This document shows positions 9,374 to 18,137 of a DNA stretch of 64,000 nt, piece after piece (position 1 is the stretch's first letter; the number at the start of each line of letters is the position of its first letter). A model generated the notes under the pieces. It saw nothing but the letters and a program-made list of their open reading frames with translations. It ran no database searches and was not told where the DNA came from. The translations under genes were made by a program, and so were the position numbers. The DNA comes from Comamonas sp. GB3 AK4-5 (lineage in GTDB: Bacteria > Pseudomonadota > Gammaproteobacteria > Burkholderiales > Burkholderiaceae_C): positions 1,922,001 through 1,986,000 of the forward strand of contig NZ_CP166730.1 of the NCBI RefSeq assembly GCF_041320665.1, read 5' to 3'.

Positions 9374-11157
9374 AGCGCAAAAAGGCTCATAGCAGCCCCA
9401 CGCTGCACACTGCTGCCACAGCACAAAACCCGCAGCAGGACATTCCTTCTCCGGTGAAGCAGGATAAACGTGCCAAAGAACCGTTGAACCTCGACGAGGA
9501 GCATGCTCCGTCCCCTCTGCCTAAGGCCATCAAAGCAGTCTTTCGTGTTGTCGATGAATTCGGCAAGCGAACCGGCCACCTTGCTGTCGAGTCAGTAAAC
9601 GAAGCCGCTGAAACCGTGCTGAGCCCAATTGACTTGAAGAAGATGAGCAATGGAAATTTGGAAGAGGTTACGGCGCTTGCGGTGGACGCGGACTTGAGCC
9701 CGTTCCAATCTCGAAAGGGCGGTAATGAGCTTGCTGCGCTGATCCGTCAGCCTCACCACCATCGACCCGCTTACATCGCTGACCGTGATGGTTACCATCG
9801 GGTGGACTATGGCGGCAAGGTCATCGAATTTTTCGTGTGGCGCGACAAGATCCATATGTTTGGTGAAGAGTCTCCACCTATCGCGCTGCTCGTTTCCAAG
9901 GAGGTTGCTGCCTATCCGCCTGCATCCGGAACGCAAAACGACTGGATGTCAGAAGTTGGGGTGCACGTTGTTCGTAACCCATACATGCTGATTGCCGTGC
10001 TAGCTGGCTTGGCTGCCTTGCTGAGCCAAGCATTCGCTTTGCCGAAATTGGTGCTCATGTTTGTTGGCCCCAGCAGCCAAGGCAAAACAACACTGCTGCG
10101 TGTTGGGCAGTCGCTTATCAGCTCTGGCAAGACTATTGAGACCTTTGCGGGAACCACCAAAGGTATTGAGCTCAAGTTGCGTGAACATTCGGATGCGCCA
10201 GCGTTCATGGATGAGCTTCGCCAAGCCGATGTTCCTTCCGATTTGATCAAGCTGGTTTTCGACATTGAGAACGGCGCGAATCGCAAGGTCAGCTCAGGTG
10301 CTCAGAAAGTTGTTCAGCGTGGTGCCATTCGTGCCGCGCTGGTAGCCGCCAACGAAAGCACTGTGGCCGAAATTACGTCGGGAGTACGGGTCAAGGTCAA
10401 CGAGGGCATTGCGGCTCGCTTGCTCGAAGTGCACATTCAGGCCCCACATGGCACCTTCCATGTCCTGCCCGACAACATGACGGCCAAGCAGTTCGCTGAG
10501 CACATGAAACTTGCTACGTCTCGTGTGTATGGTGCAGTTTGGGACGCTTGGGTGCATAGCGTGGCTACAAATGCATCCAACATTCGCAGCTGGCTTGGAA
10601 AAAACCTTGCTCAATTTGAGGAAGAGTTGTTGGAAGGGCTACCTGTCAACAACCCGGTTACTGCTCGCCTGGTGCAGGGTATGGCTGCTTGGTGCTGCGC
10701 GGGGATGTTGGCGCGGCGCTTCGGATTGCTGGACATTGATCGCAAAGCCATCATTTCGGCAGTTCGGCTGGTGCTTGAAGAGCACTTGAAACGCAACATT
10801 CATGGCAGTCACAGCGTTGCTGAGCAAGTAGTGGCAACTGTACGTGCATGTATTGACCAGAACGCGAGCAAGTTTCCTCCTCTGGCGCAGTTCCACTCAC
10901 CAGAGCACTCCCGCATCTATGGGTATCGCGTTGGTCACGGCGAGGATGCGGAATTTTTGTTCTTACCTTCTGTTTTTGAGCAGCTCGTTGGTCAGAAGTA
11001 TGGAACCGAAGCTGCCGCTCGCGCGCTCTCGACTGCGGGTTTTCTGAAATGCACCAAAGGTGCTGGCTATCAGTATCAGAAGCGTGTTCCCAGCATGAGC
11101 GGTGAATCAGAGCGCAAACGCTTTTATGCGGTTTTTGGCCGCATTCGATTCGTCTGA
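9370..11157 (+). CDS. DUF927 ATPase/primase-helicase-like protein
   Basis: 595 residues. After a poorly conserved N-terminus, residues about 120-450 form a DUF927 domain with a Walker A-like motif FVGPSSQGKTTLLRVG (about 235), the block TIETFAGTTKGIELKLREHSDAPAFMDELRQAD with the DE of a Walker B, and SSGAQKVVQRGAIRAALVAANES. DUF927 proteins accompany primases and replication genes in plasmids, prophages and islands. Here it is coupled to AlpA and followed by a Rep protein, which suggests replication of an excised element. Base composition is moderate, distinct from the AT-rich gene at 6900. Confidence 0.85.
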   Translation: MKRKKAHSSPTLHTAATAQNPQQDIPSPVKQDKRAKEPLNLDEEHAPSPLPKAIKAVFRVVDEFGKRTGHLAVESVNEAAETVLSPIDLKKMSNGNLEEVTALAVDADLSPFQSRKGGNELAALIRQPHHHRPAYIADRDGYHRVDYGGKVIEFFVWRDKIHMFGEESPPIALLVSKEVAAYPPASGTQNDWMSEVGVHVVRNPYMLIAVLAGLAALLSQAFALPKLVLMFVGPSSQGKTTLLRVGQSLISSGKTIETFAGTTKGIELKLREHSDAPAFMDELRQADVPSDLIKLVFDIENGANRKVSSGAQKVVQRGAIRAALVAANESTVAEITSGVRVKVNEGIAARLLEVHIQAPHGTFHVLPDNMTAKQFAEHMKLATSRVYGAVWDAWVHSVATNASNIRSWLGKNLAQFEEELLEGLPVNNPVTARLVQGMAAWCCAGMLARRFGLLDIDRKAIISAVRLVLEEHLKRNIHGSHSVAEQVVATVRACIDQNASKFPPLAQFHSPEHSRIYGYRVGHGEDAEFLFLPSVFEQLVGQKYGTEAAARALSTAGFLKCTKGAGYQYQKRVPSMSGESERKRFYAVFGRIRFV

Positions 11158-11185
11158 ATTTGCACGTTAACGAGCTCTTGCTGTC

Positions 11186-11200
11186 ACGTTGTCACAACGT
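11186..11200. repeat. Palindrome between DUF927 and Rep genes
   Basis: ACGTTGT, C, ACAACGT, a perfect 7-base-arm palindrome embedded in three GTCAC direct repeats (11183-11203). It lies 64 bases upstream of the first possible Rep start, where an origin or nick site could be; this role is a guess. Confidence 0.45.
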
Positions 11201-11263
11201 CACAAGCATTTAGCACGACAGCGTGGCAGTACGCATCAACCAATTCATGGCTGGCTGTAATAC

Positions 11264-12529
11264 ATGACATCAGCCTGCTCAAGCCCCTGGATATTACAAA
11301 TGAACCTCAATAACGTAGCTCGTGGTGCAGCACCATTGACTTTGCGTGAACGTTGGATGGCGAAAGCTTGTAGTGCTGCACTTGCAGAGTTCAAGCGTAT
11401 TACGACACTGGTGGACGTGGATTTCAGCCCCAACTTAGATGCCCAGTTGGAATCTAGCACCAACGTTAAAGCTAAAGTCAAAGTGTGGAAGCCGTTTCAC
11501 TCATTCCTAATTGATACGGTCAAGGTCAAGGTGCGGGTACTTCACCCACCCTTGCAAGAACTTGCGCTGAACAATGCCAACGTCAAGCAGGATGGCTACA
11601 AGTTCCTCATCAAATGCCCAGATACTGGTGCGTGCGTTCAAATGTTTAGCCAAGAAAACTGCCAGGCGTTGTTGCTGGAGTTCAGCGTACCCAAATTTCT
11701 AACAGGGCAAAACATCGTAGGCCACTTGGACGTGCACGCGGGAGCTCTTGCTGCTATCAAGAAAGCATTCAAGCTCTTAGGCTTTGTTCCCTCGCCGGAG
11801 GAGCGTGCAGCTATTGGCCGCGGCCAGTACGCACTCACGCGTGTTGATGTGACAGTGCATGTTGACTGCGGATCTTCGGACTACGCTCAAGCCTTGATGA
11901 TCGCGCTGCGTGAATACATCGTCAGCAACGCTGGTGATGTGAGCTTGTATGGCTTGGAAACAGGCTACATAGGTCAGGGCTCGAAACGCCGCACCCTCAA
12001 GTGGTATCGCAAGGGTATTGAGTTGAAGAAGAAGGGGCGTGCAATCCCGGCTCATGTTCATGGGTGCGAATACTTGACCAAGGTTGCTGATCGACTGGTG
12101 CGCTTTGAACTGACACTGCGTGGCAAGGAGTTGGCACGTCTCAAGTTGTCGTCACCAATGGCGTGGAACGAAGACGTAGCCAAAAAGCAGCTGTTGCCTT
12201 GGCTCTACAAGCTGAAGCAAGCGGAGGGTGTGCTGCCAGACACCAACGGTATCAATCTGCTGTCCCCAGCCATGCAAAACAAGCTTCGGCTTTGGCTTTT
12301 GGGTGATGTTCTAGCCTTTAGCCGTGGTGTTTCCAAGGATGCCTATCGCGATGCCCGTAAAAAGGTCAAAACGGCAACAGGCTTGGACATTGAGCTGGCT
12401 CGGAGCCCTACGCAGCAAGCTGCAGCATTCACAACTATTCGCCAGCTGTTTGAGCGTGGGCTGGGCTTTAAAACCTACGAGGAAAAGTGGGAGCTGTTGG
12501 TTCAGAGTGCTCACAAGCACCACGGCTAG
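11264..12529 (+). CDS. rep: Phage/plasmid replication initiator, II/X family
   Basis: 421 residues from ATG 11264; ATG 11300 (MNLNNVARGAAPLTLRERW) is an equally possible start because neither has a good ribosome site. The central region fits the filamentous-phage gene II/X replication proteins (Phage_CRI): ALTRVDVTVHVDCG..., then YGLETGYIGQGSKRRTLKWYRKGIELKKK and DRLVRFELTLRGKELARLKL. Such proteins nick DNA to start rolling-circle replication. With AlpA and DUF927 upstream it forms a compact replication module flanked by inverted IS remnants. The catalytic Tyr cannot be assigned by eye. Confidence 0.75.
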   Translation: MTSACSSPWILQMNLNNVARGAAPLTLRERWMAKACSAALAEFKRITTLVDVDFSPNLDAQLESSTNVKAKVKVWKPFHSFLIDTVKVKVRVLHPPLQELALNNANVKQDGYKFLIKCPDTGACVQMFSQENCQALLLEFSVPKFLTGQNIVGHLDVHAGALAAIKKAFKLLGFVPSPEERAAIGRGQYALTRVDVTVHVDCGSSDYAQALMIALREYIVSNAGDVSLYGLETGYIGQGSKRRTLKWYRKGIELKKKGRAIPAHVHGCEYLTKVADRLVRFELTLRGKELARLKLSSPMAWNEDVAKKQLLPWLYKLKQAEGVLPDTNGINLLSPAMQNKLRLWLLGDVLAFSRGVSKDAYRDARKKVKTATGLDIELARSPTQQAAAFTTIRQLFERGLGFKTYEEKWELLVQSAHKHHG

Positions 12530-12541
12530 CGGCTGTCATAG

Positions 12542-12605
12542 TGAATCGACCAGAGTTTTTTAGATAGTTCAAAGCCTCCTATTTCCATTCCAATAGGAGT
12601 CCTTA
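12542..12605 (+). repeat. IS3 left-end remnant, copy 2
   Basis: Same terminal sequence as 8888-8948 but inverted, truncated exactly where the orfA start codon would be (ATG is replaced by ATT). With copy 1 it brackets the replication module; with copy 3 (32897-32956) it brackets the biosynthetic cluster and its regulator. Confidence 0.8.
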
Positions 12606-12657
12606 TTAGCACTGTGTTTGCGTCTTGATTTGATGGTCATCGATTTCTCTAGGTTTG

Positions 12658-12677
12658 GCCTGATCTCAGGCTTTTTT
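12658..12677 (+). terminator. Possible intrinsic terminator
   Basis: GCCTG, four-base loop, CAGGC followed by TTTTTT. It would stop plus-strand transcripts coming from the Rep gene before they run against the biosynthetic operon. Short stem, so moderate confidence. Confidence 0.5.
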
Positions 12678-12733
12678 ACGGGAAGAAATCTCGCTTCGCC
12701 AACTGTTCAAAAAACCGGGACCACTTCTAAATT

Positions 12734-13888
12734 TCACCGTTCCGCAGGATGAGTAAGGAAACCCGATCGCCAGAGGTACTCGAAATAGGTGGTCAGCAAC
12801 TCGCCCTTGCGCTTCTCATAGGCGATGCCGTTACGGCTCATAGCTCTCATGGCGAATTTGCTTTCATACTGGTCGATGTTGATGGCAGAGCTCAGCACGC
12901 GATGCTCCGCATCGTCCTTTCGATAGAGCGGAAGGAACTTGTAGATTGCGTTGTCCTCGGCAATTGCGTCCAGCCTGCGTTGCCATGAGGAAAACGGCAT
13001 CTGCTCCATGACGTAGCCTTGTGCAGCGAGCCAGTCGATGATCTCTCTCCACGAGACGAGTTCTGCGCCGTTGAAAGCGTTGAATACTTGCCCACCTGTG
13101 CCCAAGAACTCAGGGGCCGCCATCAGGCGTGAGATGGTGTCTACTGGTGTCATGTTGATAAGACGCTCCATCATCGGAGCGGCACCTAGCTGGATACATC
13201 CCTTGATCAGCATGAAGAGCTGATTGTCCTGGTGCAACGAAACGCCTGTGACACTGTGCCCGGTAATCCGGCCCAGCCGAAAGATGTTCGCTGGGTATCC
13301 GCTTGCGTGAACACGGGCAAGAAGCCGCTCTGATGCCCACTTCGACTGAAAGTACCCCATGCTGCTTTCGAGTGGCGTGTCATCTGGGAAGTCCTCGGCC
13401 AGCAAACCCTGGGGTGTCCGGCGGGCCGCTGCCCCTAGGGTGGAGACGAAATTAAGCACCTTGGGGCGCCCCTGCAAACTTAACCGAGCGAGTTGTGCCG
13501 TGCTTTCGACGTTGGAGGTGCGGAGCTCTGAATAGGGCAAGAGATGGTTGACTTGCGCGCCAACGTGATAAATGGTATCGACCTCGTTGGCCAACATGCT
13601 TTGCGTTGCTGTTGACAGTCCCAGTGTAGGCAGCGCCAAGTCGGCCTCGACTATCACGATTCTGGGTGAAGGCTGTAGCGGTACAAGCTCGAACCGGTTA
13701 AAGCTTAGGGCGAGCTTCGATTCAAGATCGAGCTGGCGACCGCTTCGGCGCAGCAGAACGTAGATACGCCCGATGCCTGCGATTTTTGCCAGTTCGACAA
13801 GAAGGTGAGCTCCGACGAAGCCGGTGGCTCCAGTTATCAAAACTGTTCTCTCCAACGAACGCGCAGCGTTCAACTCTTCAGCAGGCAT
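12734..13888 (-). CDS. Stand-alone thioester reductase (extended SDR)
   Basis: 384 residues. NAD(P)-binding Rossmann motif TGATGFVGAHLLVEL (about 20-34) and the SDR Tyr-x-x-x-Lys in MGYFQSKWASERL (about 180) are intact, and the block VDTIYHVGAQVNHLLPYSELRTSNV is typical of the reductase domain at the end of NRPSs and carboxylic acid reductases. These enzymes reductively release a carrier-bound thioester as an aldehyde or alcohol. Here it is a separate protein, the last gene of the NRPS-PKS operon, 9 bases after the type II thioesterase gene. No carrier domain is attached, so it must act in trans on the megasynthase. Confidence 0.9.
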   Translation of the reverse strand: MPAEELNAARSLERTVLITGATGFVGAHLLVELAKIAGIGRIYVLLRRSGRQLDLESKLALSFNRFELVPLQPSPRIVIVEADLALPTLGLSTATQSMLANEVDTIYHVGAQVNHLLPYSELRTSNVESTAQLARLSLQGRPKVLNFVSTLGAAARRTPQGLLAEDFPDDTPLESSMGYFQSKWASERLLARVHASGYPANIFRLGRITGHSVTGVSLHQDNQLFMLIKGCIQLGAAPMMERLINMTPVDTISRLMAAPEFLGTGGQVFNAFNGAELVSWREIIDWLAAQGYVMEQMPFSSWQRRLDAIAEDNAIYKFLPLYRKDDAEHRVLSSAINIDQYESKFAMRAMSRNGIAYEKRKGELLTTYFEYLWRSGFLTHPAER

Positions 13889-13897
13889 GGGAACCTT

Positions 13898-14638
13898 TCA
13901 CATTGAAGGGGTCTGGATTTGCAACACGCGCCGGCAAAGCAACTGCGAGAAAAGCACCGGGTTCTCATGTATGAAGAAATGGCGGCCAGGTAGTCGGTCT
14001 AGCGTGAATGCCTCCGAGGTCATCGCGCGCCAGCCGTCCAGCGCCGCGAAATCCACGTCCTTGTCATCAATCCCACCGAAGACATGAATGGGAATAGAGA
14101 GTCGGATCAGAGAGGGCCATGACCACGTTTCGAGGAGTGCAAGATCACCTCGAATGGCGGGCTTGATCAGTTCGAACAGTTCCGTTGGCATGCCGAGTTC
14201 GTCGATACCATTGGCCATTAGCCGTTGATAGAGACCAGCATCGTCGGTAAGATGAAGAAGAGGTGGCCGAAAAGGCACACTGGGTGCACGGCAGCCCGAG
14301 ACGATCAGCGCGCAAGGTAGAGGGCCTTCTCTGTACTCATACAGCCGGCACGCTAGCGCATAAGACATCCACCCTCCCATGCTATGGCCAAAGAACGCGA
14401 ATGGCCGGTCAAGCCAGGGCCGAATCGCTTCGTCCACTTCTGTAACTAACATAGCGAAGTCCGTCGGATGCCTGTCCTGCAGCCTCGCCTGCCGACCGGG
14501 CAGCTCAATGCCGCACAGCTCGAAGTCGCCAGGCAGCGATGCCAGTACCTGGCGATAGCAGCTTGCGCCTCCTCCTGCATATGGAAAGCAGAACAGGCGC
14601 ACCGCTGCACTTGGGAGGGGCCGAGGACAGACGATCAT
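13898..14638 (-). CDS. Type II thioesterase (alpha/beta hydrolase)
   Basis: 246 residues. Starts RLFCFPYAGGGASCYRQVLASLPGDFELCGIELPGR, the typical TEII opening, with nucleophile Ser in GHSMGG (about residue 87) and the late His in GRHFFIHEN (about 225). TEII enzymes remove stalled or wrong acyl groups from carrier domains of NRPS/PKS assembly lines. Its start overlaps the aconitase stop by 4 bases, showing that these genes are one transcript. Confidence 0.92.
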   Translation of the reverse strand: MIVCPRPLPSAAVRLFCFPYAGGGASCYRQVLASLPGDFELCGIELPGRQARLQDRHPTDFAMLVTEVDEAIRPWLDRPFAFFGHSMGGWMSYALACRLYEYREGPLPCALIVSGCRAPSVPFRPPLLHLTDDAGLYQRLMANGIDELGMPTELFELIKPAIRGDLALLETWSWPSLIRLSIPIHVFGGIDDKDVDFAALDGWRAMTSEAFTLDRLPGRHFFIHENPVLFSQLLCRRVLQIQTPSM

Positions 14639-17298
14639 TGCGGACTTTCGGAGCGCTTGAGAAACCCTCCTACCACATAGGGAAGGATTCCGCCGCTACA
14701 CAAATAGGAAAGTTCTTGCTCCGTGTCGATGCGGACGGTCACCTGAAACTCCAATGTCCGATCATCACCAATCGCCTGAACGGTGCCACTTCCCTTGACC
14801 ACCATCGGGCAGTGAATGGCCAGGACTTCATCTCCACGCAAGCCGAGAGACGACAAAGACCGTCCTTCGGAGAGTTCCAGCGGAAGCACACCCATGCCGA
14901 CAAGGTTGGCCCGATGAATGCGCTCAAAGCTCTCCGCGACTACGGCCCTAACTCCCAGCATTGCCAGTCCCTTTGCAGCCCAATCTCTGGACGATCCAGC
15001 GCCGTACTGCTTCCCTGCGAGAATTACCAGGGGTGTATCGCTTTCCACATATCGCATCGCCGCATCGAAGATGGGAAGAATATGCCCCGTTGGATGGTGG
15101 ATCGTCATTCCACCTTCTCCTGAAGCGATGAGTTTGTTCCTGATCCGTTGGCTCGAAAGGATGCACCGCACAGAGATGTCGGAGTTACCACGGCGCGATC
15201 CGTAGGAGTTGAAATTCTCCGGACGAATACCTCGGGCGAGGAGGTATTTCCCGGCGGGGCTATCCACCGGAATGGCTCCCGCAGGTGCGATCAGGTCAGT
15301 ATTGACGGCATCACCCAGTATCGCAAGCACGCGCGAATCCTGGATCGAAATCACATCATCGTACAGTTGCTTGGGACGCACGACATATGGAGGCCTTTGA
15401 ATGTATGTAGAGTCATCGGGCCAGTGGAATAACGGACTGCGAATCTGCGCGAGGGTATCCCAGCGCTCGCCGCCTTCCAACACCGACGCATAAATGGTTC
15501 TATAGCGATCAGCGTTGACGTGTGCGGCAATGGCTTTCTCCACATCCGTGCGCTCAGGCCAGATGTCTCGCAGATATACGGGCTCCCCTCCGGGCGTTGT
15601 ACCGAGCGAGGCATTTGCGATGTCAAAATCGATCCGCCCGGCCAGCGCGTAGGCAATCACTAGGGCGGGCGAGGCGAGCACGTTCATGCACACGTCGTCG
15701 TGAATGCGTCCCTCGTAGTTCCTGTTTCCCGATAGCACCGCGCATACCGCCAGATTCCGCGCCTTGACCTGTGCGGCGACCTGCTCGTTGAGCGCGCCTG
15801 AATTTCCGATGCAAGTAGTGCAACCGTACCCTACGACGTGAAAACCGAGTTGCTCCAATGGATCAATCAATCCCGCTCGGCCAAGATAGTCCTCGACCAC
15901 GCGCGATCCAGGTGCAAGGGATGTCTTGACCCAGGGCTTGGTTGTCAAGCCGCGTGCTACTGCGTTTTTCGCGAGCAGCCCCGCGCTAATCATCGAGGCC
16001 GGATTCGAGGTGTTGGTACATGAGGTAATGGCGGCGATCACCACGGCACCTTCCATCAAGGTAGGCGCTGTGTCGTGGCTATTGTCTGCCTTGGTCGATC
16101 CACTTTCCGTTGCCTTTCTCAATGCCTCCCCGAAGACCGCTCCAGCGGATTCCAGAGGCACTCGGTCGTGGGGTTTCGCGGGTCCTGCCACGCAAGGAAC
16201 AATGACCGATAGATCAATCTCAAGCTCTTGCGAGTAGCATGGCTGTTTGCCTTGTGCATCATAGAAGAGCGCCTGTCTTCTCGCGTAGCTCTCAACCCTT
16301 GTCACATCTTCGGGCGTGCGCCCCGTCAGGTGCAGAAAATGCAGCGTTTGCTCATCGATTGGAAAGAACCCCGTAGTAGCCCCATATTCGGGGGCCATGT
16401 TTGAGATAGTGGCGCGATCGAATACGGAAAGCTTCGAAACGGCAGGCCCAATGAATTCGACGAAACTCTCAACCACATCTATCTGACGAAGCCTCTCGAC
16501 GATAGTGAGAACGATATCGGTTGCAGTGACGCTGGCCTGCGGGCTGCCAGTCAGCCGGATGCCTACAACTCTGGGAATGCTCATAGGCACCGGCAACCCC
16601 AGCAACGCAGCCTCAGCCTCAATTCCGCCAACGCCCCATCCAAGGACGCCGAGCGCATTGACCATGGGGGTGTGCGAATCTGTTCCTATGACGGTGTCGG
16701 GAAAGGCAATGCATTGCCCGTCCTCCAACTGCTGCTCGCAGACGACGCGCGCCAGATATTCGAGATTGATTTGATGAACTATGCCCTTACCAGGCGGGAT
16801 GATCCTCACATCATCGAATGCGTCCTGGCACCAACGCAAGAACTCGTAGCGTTCTCCGTTGCGCTCATACTCCTTTGCTAGGTTCCTTTCTTCCGCATCT
16901 GATTCTCCTGCGTGATCGACCTGCACCGAATGGTCAACCACAAGCTCGATGGGTATCGCCGGCTGCACAAGATTGGGGTCACCACCGCATTCCCGGATGA
17001 CGTCACGCATGGCGGCCATGTCCACCAGTGCTGCGACACCAAGAAAATCCTGCATGAGAATTCTCGAAGGATAGAAAGGCATCTCCATTCGATGGCTCTC
17101 GGGTTCCGGCCATGCAAGGATTGCCTCGATCAGCTCGGCTGCGTGTGTGATGCGGGAGGCATTGCGCAGAATGTTCTCAAGCAGAATGCGCAGTGTGAAT
17201 GGAAGGTGCGAGATGTCACCATATTGGCCTATCTCAAAAATCTCCGGCACCCCAGTGGTCGGTCGGATTACTGGTTTATGGCGCTTTCTGCGTTGCAT
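14635..17298 (-). CDS. acnA: Aconitase (AcnA type) inside the biosynthetic operon
   Basis: 887 residues, full length. [4Fe-4S] ligand cysteines are in AITSCTNTSNP (about 429) and YGCTTCIGNSGAL (about 496, two Cys); the swivel domain ends YGAGSSRDWAAKG. Catalyses citrate-isocitrate isomerisation through cis-aconitate. ATG 17298 (MQRRKRHKPV) follows AAGGAG by 8 bases and is preferred over a GTG 18 bases upstream. It overlaps the thioesterase gene and follows the TauE gene by 29 bases, so it belongs to the cluster. A second aconitase in a gene cluster often means either a pathway-dedicated isomerase or a resistant copy protecting the producer; the sequence alone does not decide. Confidence 0.93.
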   Translation of the reverse strand: MQRRKRHKPVIRPTTGVPEIFEIGQYGDISHLPFTLRILLENILRNASRITHAAELIEAILAWPEPESHRMEMPFYPSRILMQDFLGVAALVDMAAMRDVIRECGGDPNLVQPAIPIELVVDHSVQVDHAGESDAEERNLAKEYERNGERYEFLRWCQDAFDDVRIIPPGKGIVHQINLEYLARVVCEQQLEDGQCIAFPDTVIGTDSHTPMVNALGVLGWGVGGIEAEAALLGLPVPMSIPRVVGIRLTGSPQASVTATDIVLTIVERLRQIDVVESFVEFIGPAVSKLSVFDRATISNMAPEYGATTGFFPIDEQTLHFLHLTGRTPEDVTRVESYARRQALFYDAQGKQPCYSQELEIDLSVIVPCVAGPAKPHDRVPLESAGAVFGEALRKATESGSTKADNSHDTAPTLMEGAVVIAAITSCTNTSNPASMISAGLLAKNAVARGLTTKPWVKTSLAPGSRVVEDYLGRAGLIDPLEQLGFHVVGYGCTTCIGNSGALNEQVAAQVKARNLAVCAVLSGNRNYEGRIHDDVCMNVLASPALVIAYALAGRIDFDIANASLGTTPGGEPVYLRDIWPERTDVEKAIAAHVNADRYRTIYASVLEGGERWDTLAQIRSPLFHWPDDSTYIQRPPYVVRPKQLYDDVISIQDSRVLAILGDAVNTDLIAPAGAIPVDSPAGKYLLARGIRPENFNSYGSRRGNSDISVRCILSSQRIRNKLIASGEGGMTIHHPTGHILPIFDAAMRYVESDTPLVILAGKQYGAGSSRDWAAKGLAMLGVRAVVAESFERIHRANLVGMGVLPLELSEGRSLSSLGLRGDEVLAIHCPMVVKGSGTVQAIGDDRTLEFQVTVRIDTEQELSYLCSGGILPYVVGGFLKRSESPQ

Positions 17299-17327
17299 GT
17301 GACAGTCTCCTTGCACATCTCGACGGA

Positions 17328-18068
17328 TTACCTGATGCCGCTATAGATGAGTTGAGCTGCGGCGATCAGCGCCGCGCCCTGGATACAGCGTTTGAAGATG
17401 TTTTCGTTTAGAATTCCGATCAACCGATACCCTATGTAGCCGCCGAGCAGTGCCAACGGAATGCACATGACATTTAGGATCAGCGAATCCGCAGTGATGA
17501 GGCCGATGCTGGCCGAGAAGGGGAGCTTGAAGGCGTTCAGCAGCAGGAAATACCAGCTGCGCGTTCCGATGAATCCTTTCTTGTCCATGCCCAGCTGCAG
17601 AAAATAGATGCCTAGGAGCGGGCCCGCCGCGTTAGCCAGCATGGTGGCGACTCCCACCAGCAAACCGACGACGATGGTGTAGCTCCACTGGGCTATCTGT
17701 CCCAGTTTCACGCGCTCCACCACCATCCCAGTCAACAGCATTACGATGATCGTGACACCCAGCACGAGGTCGAATACCTTGTTTGGTATGGCATCCAGAA
17801 TCAGGTAGCCTATCCCGACCCCGGCTGCGGTCAGCGGGAAGAACTTCAGGATGACCCGCCAATCACAGTCTCGCCGGTAGTAGAGGACAGCGAGCAGATC
17901 CGCAAAGACCATCAACGGAAGAATGATGCCGGTGGACTGCTTACCAGGGAATCCGATGGCCACAAGTGGGACTGCAAGGATCACCAGACCCCCTACGGAT
18001 GTTTTGGAAAAACCAATCAGGATTGCGGCGAGGAAGATACAGATGTAGGCGGTTGCACTGTAGTCCAT
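17328..18068 (-). CDS. TauE/SafE family permease
   Basis: 246 residues, about eight hydrophobic segments, starting MDYSATAYICIFLAAILIGFSKTSVGGLVILAVPLVAIGFP; the motif GFSKT..GGL is typical of TauE/SafE (sulfite exporter TauE-like) proteins. Family members move sulfonates, sulfite or other organic anions. Position between the megasynthase and aconitase suggests a role in exporting a product or an anionic precursor; the substrate cannot be read from the sequence. Confidence 0.88.
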   Translation of the reverse strand: MDYSATAYICIFLAAILIGFSKTSVGGLVILAVPLVAIGFPGKQSTGIILPLMVFADLLAVLYYRRDCDWRVILKFFPLTAAGVGIGYLILDAIPNKVFDLVLGVTIIVMLLTGMVVERVKLGQIAQWSYTIVVGLLVGVATMLANAAGPLLGIYFLQLGMDKKGFIGTRSWYFLLLNAFKLPFSASIGLITADSLILNVMCIPLALLGGYIGYRLIGILNENIFKRCIQGAALIAAAQLIYSGIR

Positions 18069-18137
18069 AGTGAGATTTTTTTGTTGGTTGTGGTTGTTGC
18101 CGTCCGTTGGGTTGGATGGCCGGTTTGCTTCGAGTAC

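Noticed and set aside
8888-12605. The two inverted IS ends around the Rep module as a functional composite transposon
   Set aside because: Both copies are truncated and lack a transposase and outer ends; they can only be remnants.
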